Positions 21,420-33,649 of a DNA stretch of 64,000 nucleotides are shown here, piece after piece. The translations under genes and the position numbers were made by a program. The DNA comes from Porodaedalea pini (Eukaryota > Basidiomycota > Agaricomycetes > Hymenochaetales > Hymenochaetaceae). The notes beneath the pieces were generated by a model. The model was not told where the DNA came from and did not search any database. It worked only from the letters and a program-made list of their open reading frames with translations. The number at the start of each line of letters is the position of its first letter. The first letter of the stretch is position 1. The stretch is taken from NCBI GenBank assembly GCA_002794775.1, contig NBAY01000001.1, positions 2,418,001 to 2,482,000 on the forward strand, read 5' to 3'.

Positions 21420-22620
21420 ATCTTTGAGTCCAAATCAAAAAACCATCAATTAGAAGGAATATCCTAAGATCTGGAAGTCAAACCCTAGCTCCTTGCTCTA
21501 AGTCAGGCTTCTTATCCACAAGAAACAAGTGACTGGTAACTAGGAACAGCATAGACAGTGACATATGTAACTAGGCATGCTACTACAGTTGGGTGTGTTG
21601 ACTCTACCCAGCCCAGAGTTTTGAGTTTTAGAGTCTGAGAATTTTTTTTCTGTAGTACAAGTAAGGAAAAGACTCATAGATATATGGTTTTTGATCTCCC
21701 ATCAATTGTGTCACTTTTTTCTGAAAAAAAACAAACAAAAAAACCTAAAAATTCAAATGAAAGATATAGGCTAAGCTGTTAAGCTTGCCTTGCTCCTCCC
21801 ACCATCTTAGCTGGCAAAGACCTGATAGTAAAGAGGTTAAAGAAGCTCTTCAGCTATTAGTAAAAAACATGACTGGTGCTTGCATTATGTAAAATTCCCT
21901 TTCTTGTATGTATTAAGTAATAAACAAAAATAAATTTTACTTATCTAAATATTTGTGTCAGTTTTTGGTGAAAGAATTTTCAACCCTCAAGATAAAAAAT
22001 ATATGAGATGCAGGTTCTATAGATATGCATTACAGCTAACTATATAACTAGTTTACAGTGCTAAATAAGATGTATTGATGAAGATAAGTTTGGGAATTCA
22101 CACTTTTTGAGTTGTTGACTTTAGCTGCACCCAACTGTAGTACATGCAGTATAGGGGAAATCCAGAGAGCCCTTAAGGTTAAAAAATAACTTTCACACAG
22201 TCTCATATGAATTTGGAAGTTTTTATATTTTTTTTTACTGCCTTTTTCATGAATATTATCACACATGTGATTTCACTGATTTTCATATATCTCAATGAAA
22301 AGTTGCCCATTTTGCACATGATCTAAGTTGCTAAATTCATTGTTTTATCCCAGCTTTCATATTTCCACAAGAATGGATGATAAGAAACAGTCAAAACTCA
22401 AGTCCAAAACAGCAAGCTGTTTTTGCACCCATTTCACTTGTTCATTTTTTTTCCTGCACTCAGATTTCACTGCACAGCATTGCAGACCAGTGCAGAATGG
22501 CAGTATGAGTCTATTATGAATTTACAGACTGATTTTTGAGATATATTGTGAGATGGATGTGCTGGATTGATGCATGCCTAAAACACACTAGTCACCCTTG
22601 TTTCTGCAAACGGCATTGCC
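21420..22620. other. AT-rich, nearly CpG-free block containing a MITE
   Basis: Across this block the dinucleotide CG is almost absent, while TG and CA are common. No gene is visible. It is the continuation of the sequence interrupted by the Ty3 insertion. It is interpreted as old repeat DNA eroded by C-to-T mutation. Confidence 0.6.
21583..22140. mobile_element. MITE with CTACAGTTGGGTG ends and TA flanks
   Basis: A 558-bp element: left end CTACAGTTGGGTG, right end CACCCAACTGTAG, an exact 13-bp inverted repeat. TA flanks it at 21581-21582 and 22141-22142. AT-rich, CpG-poor, without coding capacity. The ends resemble those of Tc1/mariner-type MITEs but differ from the other two in the window, so it is a separate family. 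Confidence 0.75.
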
Positions 22621-24030
22621 TCGTTCTTCGGTCATCGGTCATTTGGGTATTTCCCACTTTGGATAACTAGAACTTTGAGCTTTGAACTTTGAGCTTGAAG
22701 CGCTGTAGATCTCTTTCCGAGGAGAGGAGAGGAATGCGTTATTCTCGGTTTCGTGGTCAGGGATTAATATTAATATTGTGGATCGGGGATCAATCAGGTC
22801 GAAGGGTGAGGCGCCCTGAGTCCTGGGCTGATCTCGAGGATGGGAAGCATCCAGCAATCCAGGACAGGACAGATCCGCCGGGCACGACGTTCGCATGATC
22901 GCGTCGCGTCGTCGAGAGGACACGAACACGAGCACACGCAGCGTCCTTCCAAGCAAGCGTGTTTCATATTCGTGAGTCACGTACGTGGTAATGGTATGTA
23001 CGTGAAAATCCAAATCCAATTCAATTTTTTAATTTAAATATTACATTCAGTTGAAGAAGGGAGGCCCCACGAGGAAATGCAGATGCAGATGCAGACTAGT
23101 ACTTGTTGCGCGGTGGCCGGACGAGAGGCCTAGGATGGATACTGTGAGATGTGAGTTGTGAGCTGTGAAACTGTGATGCGTCAACCAGACGCGTCCTGTC
23201 AGTGTCGCGACATAGTACTGTCGGCCGGGCCGTTTTGTGTTTGCAGATTAGATGTGGTTGCGCTGAGACCTTGCATTAACTTTTACGAGGTGACTACGAC
23301 AGGATATGACAGGAGTGAGCTCGCTGAATTGCGTGAATATTGCCATGCGGTGACTTGAAATCGCGTTGCGTCGCGACATCAACAGGTTGGGATCCCGGAT
23401 ATCATTCAAATGCGTACATGTACATTGACTGAATCTCGATTCCTAAACATAAACATGAAACGTGTTGATTGTTAGGAACCCGGAAACCCGGAAACTCGGG
23501 AGACGACGTCTGCCGCGGCGTGCGGCGTGCGGGGGTCCGGGATTGATGACCAACTGCAGAGAAAAGGAGAGAATAAAAATAAAAGTCGGAACAGTATACG
23601 TACAGACGGGGATGGATATGGATGGGCGCGCGGCGATATAAGATGTAATACATACCAGTCTGTGCCACCTAAGGGCTTTGTGGCGCTCCGTATGCAGTAT
23701 CTGCCGTTCCGGATTTGAGTGGTAAAGTGACACACAGACGCCGTGCCGTGACATTTCATATTTATATCTCGAAGCAGATTCAGAAGAGGAAGTGAGGAAG
23801 GGATGACGGCAGGGACCCGGGGGATGCAACGTGGCGCGTGATGGTGCAGTGACAGTGACTCGGGCGTGTCTGCGAATCACACACGAAAGAGGCGTTAGAG
23901 GGAGAAGAGTGTAAACTTCCGTCATCAGCTCGCATCTCGCATCTCAGATCTCTGCTGCAATAACGTTATGCACAGCCAGGGTCGAAACACAACTTCGTCC
24001 ATCCCACTTCCACTTCCGTAGAGCAACTCA
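22621..24030. other. Intergenic region upstream of the 24.08-kb gene, no gene seen
   Basis: GC-rich with scattered words also found in the left arm (cagatccgccgggca near 22870 and cagatccaccgggca near 13460; cgcgtcctgtcagtgtc near 23190 and 13670). It also holds an attaatattaatattg word at 22763. Open frames on both strands are short and unrelated to any family I recognise. Confidence 0.4.
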
Positions 24031-24034
24031 TTTC

Positions 24035-24040
24035 TATAAA
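24035..24040 (+). promoter_or_regulatory. Probable TATA box
   Basis: tataaa lies 44 bp upstream of the ATG at 24084, a plausible distance for a short 5' UTR in a basidiomycete gene. Confidence 0.55.
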
Positions 24041-24083
24041 ACCCTGCCCACCGCGCATATGTCCATACACTCATCTCGCCTCC

Positions 24084-25889
24084 ATGCCCGCATCCTCTCC
24101 CGCCGCCGCTTCCGGTTATCGTCTACGCCCCGTTCAGCTCGACTCCCTGTCCCTTTCCCATCCCGCCTCACCCTCGCCCTCCCCGCCGCCCTCCTCGACC
24201 TACAGCACAGGCGCGAGCACACCCCACTCCACGCGCGTGCCCCCGCCCATAATGCTCTCCCAGGACCCGCAGGCCCTCCCCCCGCTCATCCTCTCCCCCT
24301 CCCATCCCAACGCGCCCCCGCGCCCCTGGTCGCCCTCCGCCGGCGTGCGCGGTGCGTCCCCCCCTCTTCCCCACTTTCTCCTTACTGATTCTACGACGTG
24401 CGCAGAAATCGACGCAGCGCCCCCACCGCGGCGCACGGGGCTCCCCGCGCCGCCGACGGGGCACGAGCTCATGGCGCTCTTCCCCGCGCCCTCGCCCTCC
24501 TCGCCGCCCACCTACTCCGCCGCGTCCGTGTCGTCGCCCGGTGCACCGGGCGCAGCTGTCCCAATCCCGATCCCGACGAGCGGCTGGTTCGCGAGCCAGG
24601 AGCGCGCGTTCTTCGCGCGCGAGGGGAAGGAGATCGTCCGGCTGAAGAAGGAGGATGCGATTGGCGGTGCGAGTGCGAGTGGAGGGGCGGGCACGTCGAG
24701 TGGAGGAGTGGGAGTGAAAAGGGAGAGGGAGAGGGAGAATGTAAATGTCAGTGTGAAGCGCTCGCCGTCGCTGTCCAGTCCCGCTCCTCCGCCGGCGGCG
24801 GCGGCTCCATCTCAATATCCCTCTCACTCTTCTCACTCTCATCCTCCGCCTTCCTCCTCCCACTCCCATCACCACTCACACTCCCATCCACAAATACTCA
24901 CGCTCTCCCAACCGCTCCCTCCTCCACACGGACACGCGCATCATCAGCCGTACCGCCAACCGCCCCCTCCGCCGCCGCGCGACCGCGAGCCTACTCGCCG
25001 GGACACGTCTCGGTCCCTCGATCGGGATCAGGACAGAGGAAGGGACAGGGATGCGGATGGGGACATCCAGATGCGGCTCGACGTCGGCGGACCCCCCACC
25101 CCAGCCGCTGCACCGCCGATGTCGGCGCTCGGACACACACCGCCGCATATTCATATCCATCTGCAGCAGCAGCAGAGGAACCCGTACCCCCTGCACCCAC
25201 AACAACACGCGCATGCATCTTCTCCACTTCCTCCGCCTCCTCCCCAATCGAGGACGCAGTCGTATGGTACTCCGCCGCAACAGCAACAACAGCATCAACA
25301 GCAAAACGCGCGGTACGCGTACGCACACACCCCACCGCCTCCTTCCTCTTCGCACTCGCACTCGCAGCACCCTCCACACAGCACGCACCCACGCTCGTCA
25401 TATACCCACCCACCCCCTCAACCACCACAACCGTCAGCGTCGGCACAGCCAAGAGGGAGTCCGTCATATAGCGTGCAGCCCCCTCAGCCCCCTCAATCTC
25501 AATCTCAACCTCAAAACACGCACGCGCAAGTACACGCACATCCGTCATACAGCGCCGTCCCTCCTCCTCAACAACAACAGCAACAGGGCTACACGACCCC
25601 GCCGCACGCACAGTACGGAGGTGGTGACGGCCCGGGGTACGTGCGGCGCGATCGAGATCGCGAGGCGTACCCGAGCCCGAGTCCCAGCCGGGATGGATAT
25701 ACGCGGGGAGATAGCCATGGGTCGGGCAATGGGTATGCAGAAGGGTATAGTGTGACTGGAGGCGGCGGCGGCGGCGGCGGCGGGGGACCGGGGACCGGGG
25801 CCGGGGCCGGGACTGGGAGCGCGTACATGGCTGCGAGCGAGCGCCGGCGCGCGGGGAAGCACACCCGGCGCGTCGTCGTCAAGGCGTGA
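24084..25889 (+). CDS. Low-complexity Pro/Ser/His/Gln-rich protein, function unknown
   Basis: An ATG at 24084 behind a TATA box opens 601 codons. A probable 54-nt in-frame intron at 24352-24405 (GTGCGT...TACTGAT...GCAG, phase 1) would give 583 residues. Removing it joins the Pro-rich N-terminus to IDAAPPPRRTGLPAPPTGHE. Ordered-looking parts are few: GHELMALFPAP followed by a segment ending SGWFASQERAFFAREGKEIV and RLKKE (residues about 145-210), which I recall as a motif of uncharacterised Agaricomycete proteins, and a basic C-terminus ending RRRAGKHTRRVVVKA. The rest is low complexity: Arg/Glu-Asn, His/Ser, Pro, Gln and Gly tracts. Such composition suggests a disordered regulatory or nuclear protein (inference). 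Long open frames in other frames on both strands here are composition shadows. It is the only gene between the Ty3 element and the MPP6-like gene. Confidence 0.75.
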   Translation: MPASSPAAASGYRLRPVQLDSLSLSHPASPSPSPPPSSTYSTGASTPHSTRVPPPIMLSQDPQALPPLILSPSHPNAPPRPWSPSAGVRGASPPLPHFLLTDSTTCAEIDAAPPPRRTGLPAPPTGHELMALFPAPSPSSPPTYSAASVSSPGAPGAAVPIPIPTSGWFASQERAFFAREGKEIVRLKKEDAIGGASASGGAGTSSGGVGVKRERERENVNVSVKRSPSLSSPAPPPAAAAPSQYPSHSSHSHPPPSSSHSHHHSHSHPQILTLSQPLPPPHGHAHHQPYRQPPPPPPRDREPTRRDTSRSLDRDQDRGRDRDADGDIQMRLDVGGPPTPAAAPPMSALGHTPPHIHIHLQQQQRNPYPLHPQQHAHASSPLPPPPPQSRTQSYGTPPQQQQQHQQQNARYAYAHTPPPPSSSHSHSQHPPHSTHPRSSYTHPPPQPPQPSASAQPRGSPSYSVQPPQPPQSQSQPQNTHAQVHAHPSYSAVPPPQQQQQQGYTTPPHAQYGGGDGPGYVRRDRDREAYPSPSPSRDGYTRGDSHGSGNGYAEGYSVTGGGGGGGGGGPGTGAGAGTGSAYMAASERRRAGKHTRRVVVKA

Positions 25890-28800
25890 TTTTTTTTTAT
25901 TTCTTCCCTTCTCTTGTCTTTCCTTGTCGATGCAATCCTTTTTCTTTTTTTCCTTTCGCTCATTCGAGCTTGCGATTTTTGATTGGTTGGTTGGTTCTTG
26001 GTTGTCTTGATTTGTTTTCCGACGGCTTTTTCCCTTGTTTTTGTTTCTTGTTTTACTCGATACTGATGATACCTATTTCTGTTTTCCCTGTTTGCTTTCT
26101 CCCCTCCCCGAGTCCCCAGCCATTACTATCACTATTTGCTTGGCCTTGCTCAGTACTACTAGTAGGTACTAGTTGCTGCCCTTTAATCAGTCTTTGTCTC
26201 CGTCTCCGTCATTGCTGTCGTCATTTTTTTTTTTTGCTTTTTAGTGCTAGTGTAGAAACTCCGTACCGTCCCCCCGTTAATTGAATTCTTTCTCGTTTTT
26301 GCTCCCTCTTTTTCGATTGAATTGGGTTGGGCTGGATTGAATTGAATTGAATTGAGTTGAGCTGGGTTGGATTGAGTTGAGTTGAGAATGGGGATGGGAA
26401 TGGGGATGGGAATATTAATGGGAATGGAGAGGAATATAATGCGACTCGGATTCGGAATGGACCGGAGATTGGAGACTTGGAGACTTGGAGACTTGGGGCC
26501 TGGGGCCTGGAGATTGGAGAGGCAGAGCCTGAGGGGAAATATTAATATTAATGGAGTAGAGGAAATGGGTTACTGGTAATCGGAGAAAAGCGCATGAAGA
26601 TTGAAAATGAAGGCAATGTCAATGTCAATGAACGTGAACGTGAACGTGAAATGAAAAGCCCTAGGCTTGAGTTTGAATTTGAATTTGAACTCGGGAAGAA
26701 GGCCTCAGGCTGAGACTCCTGCTCTGAGGCGACGGACGCGCGAACGTGAACGCGTTATTCACGTGATGTTCTTTCCGTTTTGCACGTCTCCCCGGCGCGG
26801 CGGCGGCGCGTCCGAGTCACCCCTATAGCTAGTTTTCAATAGCAATAGCCAGCTTTGCTTCGGCCTCCCGAGTCTCAAGTCTCAAGTCTGATTATGACTG
26901 TATACACCTGATACTGATACTGATACTAATCTGGACGCTACTACATCCCCGATTACTTGACAAGACAAAAAAAAACAAAAACACAAAGGAAACAGAAGCC
27001 GAAAGCGAGAAAGCGGGTCGGAGTCGAGGCGGGGCGGGGCGGGGCGGGGCGGGACAGCCGAGTCTGGACTCTGGAGCTCCTCAAGAAAAGTGAGGGGAAG
27101 AAATGAATGAATAGGCGACTCGGATGGGAGGTGCGAAGCGGAAGTGGAAGGCACGTCTGGGCCCTGTGTGCGGGTGGGAGACTAAGAAAGGGGTGGGGGA
27201 GGGTGTCAAAGGAGGTTATAAATCGACAGAAGATGGAAGATGGAAGATGGAGTGCGAGAACGAGAACGAGAACGAGAATGAGGGAAAGAGCGAAGAACGA
27301 AGGTAGCGAAGGAACGAAGGAACGAATATGGAAGAAAAGAAGAAAGGAAGAAAGGAAGAAACGGAGTACTACTACTAGTGTGAGCCCGTTGGGTTTTCAG
27401 ATGGCGGTGCTGCACGCTCTTCTTTTTTTTCTCTTTCTCGATCGCTCGATCGCTCGCTCGCTGGAGAGTGCAAAGACGAGGGGTCGTGCGTGCTGCGTGG
27501 TGTGAGATGTCGAGAGAGGCTGTGCGTTCAAGGCCAGGCCAAGTCTGAGACCAACGGACAAGCTTGATATTCCTCCTCTCTGAAAACCGTCCAGAAGTGC
27601 TCGCTTACGTCCATTCAGCACAGGGGTCCCTATATCGGGCTACTTTCAGCAAGAATCGAACCCTCCCCGGCGAAAACACACGCTTCGGAGCTACTGGGAG
27701 TTTCCGCGCCCATCGACCGTGAAAGCTGTGCAAAGTCATTCATGATCGGGTCCCTGGATTTCGGCGACACACCATTGCACGCCAAACGATATACTATACA
27801 TCCGCTTCAATGCAATTATCGGATGCGCCCAGTGCCCGCCACGACCCAAAATGCGCTTTCGCACATCTAACGTGCGTTTTTCTCCAACGGATCCGCAGGG
27901 TTGATACTTCTGTGTGACTCTGCATGCTTCCCTTTCCGTTTTCCGCTTCTGCTTCACCCCTTTCTCCTGTGTGCGTTTGTGTTCCTGCCCTGGCTCCTTT
28001 CAAAATTTCACTGTAATTTCAGCCTGCTTCGACTCGCAGGACTGGAAGGCGAGCTGCGATTTGAGGCGAGGAAGGTGGGTACGTACACCTTTGGCTTATA
28101 GCTTGCGAGCTACGTACTGTACATACGGCTTCGGTGTCGTCGTGCTCCACGTAGCGCGTCGGATTATCCATGTACGCCCGCTCGGACCGTTTAGCGTCTC
28201 TCGTAAGTCGTACATCCTCTGCTTTCGTTTACTGACGAATCTCGGCAGGGGTCAGTCGAAAAAGGCCCAGGATTGGCGTCAGATCCAGGGCCCCGGCGGA
28301 AGGATTGGCTAACTGTCGCGACTGCACACTATACATCAATCAACGCCCTGGTGAGCGGTGACTGTGAGATTGAATCAGCGCGTATCTAATTGTGCATCTG
28401 AATCTGGCAGCGATTCTTCCCTGTTTGTTCCACGGGTTTAGTGACGAGGGCCCAGCTTCGGGCGGCTCTGCGACGACGTATTGCGTCAAAAGCTCTTCGC
28501 GACGCCGCGGCCAAACTCCGAGTCGGCGTCCCTTTTCTCTGTCTCGGTTGATTTTGCAATGCTTTCAGAAAAGATCGCATGCATGACGTGCGTGGTAAGC
28601 ACTTAAATTATATTGTGTCCGGCTCGTCCGGTTTGTTCTGTATTGAGTTCCTCGCTAGAACTCTGATATCAAATGGAAAAAAAATCAATCAAGATCACAT
28701 TAACTTCAGCGTGGAATATAAGCAAAGAGTGTGCTCGCTCGGCGAAGTTGGCATTATTATCCCCTCGGAGGTCATGGATCATGGAACCTCGTCGTCTGTC

Positions 28801-31800
28801 CGTCCTTCGCGGTGAATATCTATCTGCCCCCTCGCTAGATGGATGGACGGCTGTCGCGTGCGCGTCTCACCCGCCCATGTGTACGAAGCTGGCCGTCGTC
28901 AAAGGATCGATCATCACCATGGTCGTGGGCGTGGGTGTGGGCGTGGACACGACCTTCCCGTCCCTCGATAGCATAAGTTGCTTCCGTCCGCGTCGCGTGT
29001 GCGCACGGCTTCATTTACTTTGAATCTTTATTCGCGTTGTTGCCGCGTCGCCGACCCCTTGCCCTGTATAATTAACGAAGCAAAGCAGAGTTATCACACT
29101 TCCCGCGAAGGTGCGAAGTGTGGTGCAGGATATTCGGGTATACTTGCTTGCACAGTGCTTTTAAGGCGAGGATCAGCCCCGCCACGGATGGCTGGATGAT
29201 TGTCGTTGACGCTTTTGGATCTGAAGGTTGTTGCTTGATTTTCGCGCGACGCTCCCGCGACGAGGCAAGAGACCGAAGAGTCTCGTAAGTGTTCGTAAGT
29301 GGTTACGTTACGCTTGACCGCCAGACGGAAAAAGTACGAGAAGCTGACCTTTTTTTTTTCTTCCAAGGTCCGAATGGCAATTTGTAAATTTCTGTCAGGC
29401 ATCCTCAAGTCAGCGCGCTCGTCCACAGACAACGGAGCATTCACGAAGAGTGCGGGATGGCCGTAATCGCGCTTCCATGCACATGTTTTTTTGTTTTTTT
29501 TGTTAAATTAGAACCATCGGCCTCCCATATCGCGTGGCAAAGTCACCGACACCTTCGGCCGCAACCTTCACGCGGCTCATCGCGAGTGAATCTGGTGGCC
29601 CATCACCTTCCGCGGGGGAAATTTATTCCCCTTGCCCGTTCTTGGTGCTTGCGTGCGCATATGCTCAAGATAGCGCAGATATGAGATACTAGTGCCGTTA
29701 TGCAGCTCCTGAGCGTCCATGCGCGTTTCGAGCTCTCCATGGCCATCAGTCGGAGTCGCTGCTGTGCACGAGATAGATGGGTTCGGGAGCCAAATTTGCT
29801 CGACGGGCTCTGTAGGCATTCCTGGTCAGCGGATCTGCGGCTCTTGATTGATGTGTGCTGAAACCCTACCAGTGCAGGCTTCCGTACGTCCTTCTCTCAA
29901 GAGCCCACAGGATGGCGGCTATGGGCGTTGGAAGGGATCAAGATGTTACATACTTACATCCCTAGATGAGGCTGCACGACTATAAAGCGCCCGTGCCTGA
30001 TTTCGGTTTCCGCCCGATTCTTTCGAATCGCTGATCATCAATGATCGTCACAGGTTTTGATAGAGTTCAGAACTTAGAAGTCTGTCCGTATGCCGGCAAC
30101 GATTACGATTCAGATGCGGACGCCGACTCGCAGGATTTCTCTTCCCGCATGGTAAATCACAGCGGCACGTGAACTTGACAGATCACGCGTTTGTGCGGGG
30201 GACGATGATTCGCTATTATTTGTCCTTTTTATGACGGATCGTAGTGAAAGGCATCAGTATTCCTGTGGGCGGTCGTTTAAGACCGTAGGCGGATTTACGT
30301 GCAAAGCAGGACTCGGTAGGTTAGCATTAACCCTCGGTACGTCATTCCGCTATCAATTGAGATTTGATACTGTACGCAACATACGCCACTGGTGGTGCGT
30401 GTTTCGGAGGCAGGCTCGGACTCAGGCTCGTCCGGCGAAGTTACGAAAGCGACGAAAGGCCGACTCGGCCTAGCGAGTACCTGCTTTCCGTCTTATCTCG
30501 GACATCATCGCCCCAACGACGAAACTCTCACATTCGCTGTCCTATTCCAGTTCGAGACGGAGCCCTTCATGGCGGAGTTAGTGTACGTGTTTCGCTGCAT
30601 GTGCTTGTGAACGATAAACCATCAGCGCCACGCATCCGCGCAAACGAGACTGCGTTTGTCCAGAGCGGAGTTCCTATCTTCGGAAGTCAACGGTCGGAGT
30701 GCGCACCAGTCCGTCAGATGCCCAACAGGGTCGTTTCGTACGTTAGGGAACTTCGACTTCGCGTGACTGGCTTTCGCTCTGCGGCAATCCTGAACTGAAA
30801 CTGAAATCGGGTATTCTTCTTTAGTGCGGTCTGGGTAACGAGGATTCGGTCATCCGTTGCTCCGTATTGCCAATGGGAATGTCGACATCCCACCCCACCC
30901 CCTGCTTTTCCTCTTCTCCGCTTCACTCGTGAGTTTGCGAACATGTTACGGGTGTTTGAGGCGCGTGCCCATACGCCTGTGCATGCCTTGCTCCGTCCAT
31001 GCGTTGGAAGCAACCGTTACCACACTTGGTTATTAGAACTGTCATACTCAGAGCTCCCCGTCCGTTTCCTGAGGCTCTTGACAGGAAGTGATGAGCCTGT
31101 GCAACAACATTAATTCTGATGCTTCTAAATGCAAGAATCCTGCGTTAGTGTGAAAACTAGCAAAGGAAGGCCTCGGCGATGAATCGGCCCCTTGTGCGAC
31201 CCTGCTCACTTTTTACGATTTAACGGAGAACTCACATATCAACAACTCACGTTTCAACACGCCTCGAAGAAGCGACATGCTCCATGGACTTCGTCGGATC
31301 GGATACATTCAAAAGACCAGGTTCCTCGGCCGGTACGTACATATTTTATCAGGGCGTCTTGAAATTTGGCAACGATTAAAACCCCGTACCTGTAGTTAAG
31401 ACACGGTTTAATCTAATTCTGGAGGGAAGGAGATTGAACACCCGCTTCTCATGCCCGTTCAACCGCTGGGATCGTGCGAACTAAGAATTTCGCTATTCTA
31501 TTACACCGAGCTTGCAATAATATCTATTCTCCGCGATGCACTTTGCACAGTCCGCTTTTGGACGACGGTGAAGCGAGCGGGGATATCTTCAGACCTGCTC
31601 GGGGTGGTCAGGCGGCTCAAAAAGCAAGTACGAAGTCCTTCTTCTCCTGTCGCGCTGTTCAGGCCTCTCAAAGGCACTCATGATGTTGTCCGTTTCTATG
31701 AGGTACTAAATCTAAGCCCCGCGGCCTCAAGCGACAGGTGACGTGATCCTGGTCGCATTATACACAAACCTGGAGGAGATATTTGCGGATGAACATGGGG

Positions 31801-32572
31801 TTGCCAGCTGGTGCCTGCCTTACGGAGTTAAGTCACTATTCGGCGCGGCAGCTGTAGTACTAGAGAGGTCTTATCAGCCTTCACCGGCCGAGGCATTGCA
31901 TTTCTGAACTTTCAAATTCATACAGCATATCGTAAGTAGCTTTCAGACGCAGCGCTCTGCGCCGACGCTAGTCCCCTTTAGAATATACTCAATACGCACC
32001 CTTCTTCACTCGATATGCCCACACGTAGAACGTTGCATTCGTTCGGATACAGCTCCGCACGGGAGAAGAAGCCCTCAAAATTACACGATAAGGTGCCGGC
32101 GTTGCTTCAGGAGTTCAAATATATCTGAAGGTAACTCTCAAACTTACCAAATTGTTGCTTACTCGCTGCATGTGTTTACAACTGGGCGTAGCACACGCTG
32201 CAGCATTCAGAGTGTTTTGAATCAGCTCGACAGTGTCCGACGTAAGTCGGAAGGGTACCCTCGCGCTCACATTTCAGCTAATAAGGTTTCAAAAACACAT
32301 GAGCTAGAGCTGCTGGCTGCTCCTTGCTGACCAAGAGACTGTATTGCCCATGCATCAGATTACAGGACTTTCAAGCAGCTTAGCATTCATGCGTGAATGT
32401 CCAAACCTATTCTAAACAGAGAGAAGCATACATTCATTCACGGTACGTATAGAAGCTGGTATACAGCGGCAAGCCTGACTAGGTTTTTCTTTTCTACTAT
32501 CACCCCAGTAGCGATAACCGGTGCAGCGTTGATAGAAGAACAGTGGCACTATGTCAGATACCCGATGTGATA
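25890..32572. other. Gene-poor region with simple repeats
   Basis: No convincing gene in 6.7 kb. The first 400 bp after the 24.08-kb gene is pyrimidine-rich, probably its 3' UTR. Simple repeats: ttgaa/ttgag pentamers (26325-26385), gggaat/ggatgg repeats (26385-26430), gagacttg repeats (26465-26500), gtgaac repeats (26625-26650), five ggggc units (27029-27053), gaagatg and gagaac repeats (27230-27285), gaaagaa-type purine tract (27325-27362) and cgatcgct repeats (27438-27462). From 28 to 32.5 kb the DNA is mixed-composition without recognisable coding exons; a short splice-like exon starting with the ATG at 31282 could not be extended. Confidence 0.5.
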
Positions 32573-33649
32573 TTATGAAGTTGGTGTAGAGAGTCCAGGT
32601 TCTAGTTTCTTCTGTTTCTTCTTCTTTGCGACTTGGCGCTGGCTTTCTGAGGCATCTGCAATCGAAATCGATTCAGAGTCCGCCTTCTTCCCTGCGAACC
32701 CCAGACTAGCTTCGCCCGCTTCTACATCCCGTTCTCGCTTTCTAATATTTTTCCCTGCCGTACTAGAGGGTGCGGGAGAATCGACGCCTACGGGACGAAG
32801 GAAGCTTAAGGGGCCCTTTCCGATGCTGCTAACCGGTTCGTCCTTAACTGGGTCGGAAGGCTTGACCTCATCTACTGTCGTGGCCAAATCAATCCCCTTC
32901 CCCTTCAGTTTCCGCATCTGACGCATGTCCATCCCGACTACGGCGGAGGTCTCCTCAGAGATCATTGACAGCACGGGAACATCCGATGCCGTAGTCTCTC
33001 CCATAGGTAGAAGACCTGTACGATCGCGCTCAGCCAGCTTATGGGCGCGCGTCTTCGTAAGTGGTCCGGCACCCGGGGTGTAGCGGGCTTGTAGCTGCTC
33101 CGTCAAGGGCTCAGAAGACTCTGCGGAGTTGCTCTCCTGTTTGATATCTGCGCCTGCATGGCCATCTACAGCAGGCGGCTGAAAAAAAGAGAGGGAGTGG
33201 CATCAGGCTTCCGTGATTGTCTTGAGAACGGCATACTCACAGTGGACACGACTTCCCTTCCTTTGGTGAAGGTTCTACGCCCGCTGATTCTCGAGGAGGG
33301 GGAAGCTACCGCCGCACTTCCGTCATTTGATGATGGGCCACTGTTTTGGAGAGAAGGAAATAGAAATGGCAGATACGACGTTTCATGGGCAACCGCCTGC
33401 CTGGATATCATACAAACCATCTTCTGTGTCATTACGGCGAAACAGATAATCAATCACTCACCCTGTCTGTGGTTTTGAACTTGATGCCAAACCCCATGCT
33501 TCTCTGACCTCCTTCGAGACCTCCCATTCCGCTTCGTCCTTCACTTTTGCGCGCTCCAGATCAATCGCGGCTTGTTGTTTCGCGCGATGAGCATTTTGCA
33601 TGAATCGAAGGCTGAGAGTGCCATTGCTAAGAGTCTTGCCGGTTGACAT
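32573..33649 (-). CDS. MPP6: MPP6-like RNA exosome cofactor
   Basis: Three exons on the minus strand: 33649-33462, 33340-33241, 33178-32573 (introns 121 and 62 nt, GTGAGT donors, CAG acceptors; phases 2 and 0 agree), giving 297 residues. The start at 33649 gives MSTGKTLSNGTLSLRFMQNA, matching the family signature in which a short N-terminus precedes LSxxxxxLRFMQ; an upstream in-frame ATG at 33724 would add about 25 unconserved residues. The middle is Ser/Pro-rich with KIKQE-like charged motifs and the C-terminus has a Lys-rich patch (KKKKQKK), a likely nuclear or RNA-binding signal. Known MPP6/Mpp6 proteins bind RNA and tether the helicase Mtr4 to the nuclear exosome for pre-rRNA processing and RNA decay. 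Divergently arranged with the deaminase gene, 444 bp between start codons. Identification rests mainly on the N-terminal motif. Confidence 0.75.

Noticed and set aside
24168..25611. Several long open frames (100-357 codons) on both strands overlapping the 24.08-kb gene
   Set aside because: They arise from the GC-rich, low-complexity coding sequence read in other frames, lack promoters and splice signals of their own, and show only composition-driven Arg/Ser/Val repeats.
31282..31740. Possible short first exon starting at the ATG at 31282 with a GTACGT donor
   Set aside because: No downstream exon could be joined to make a recognisable protein.
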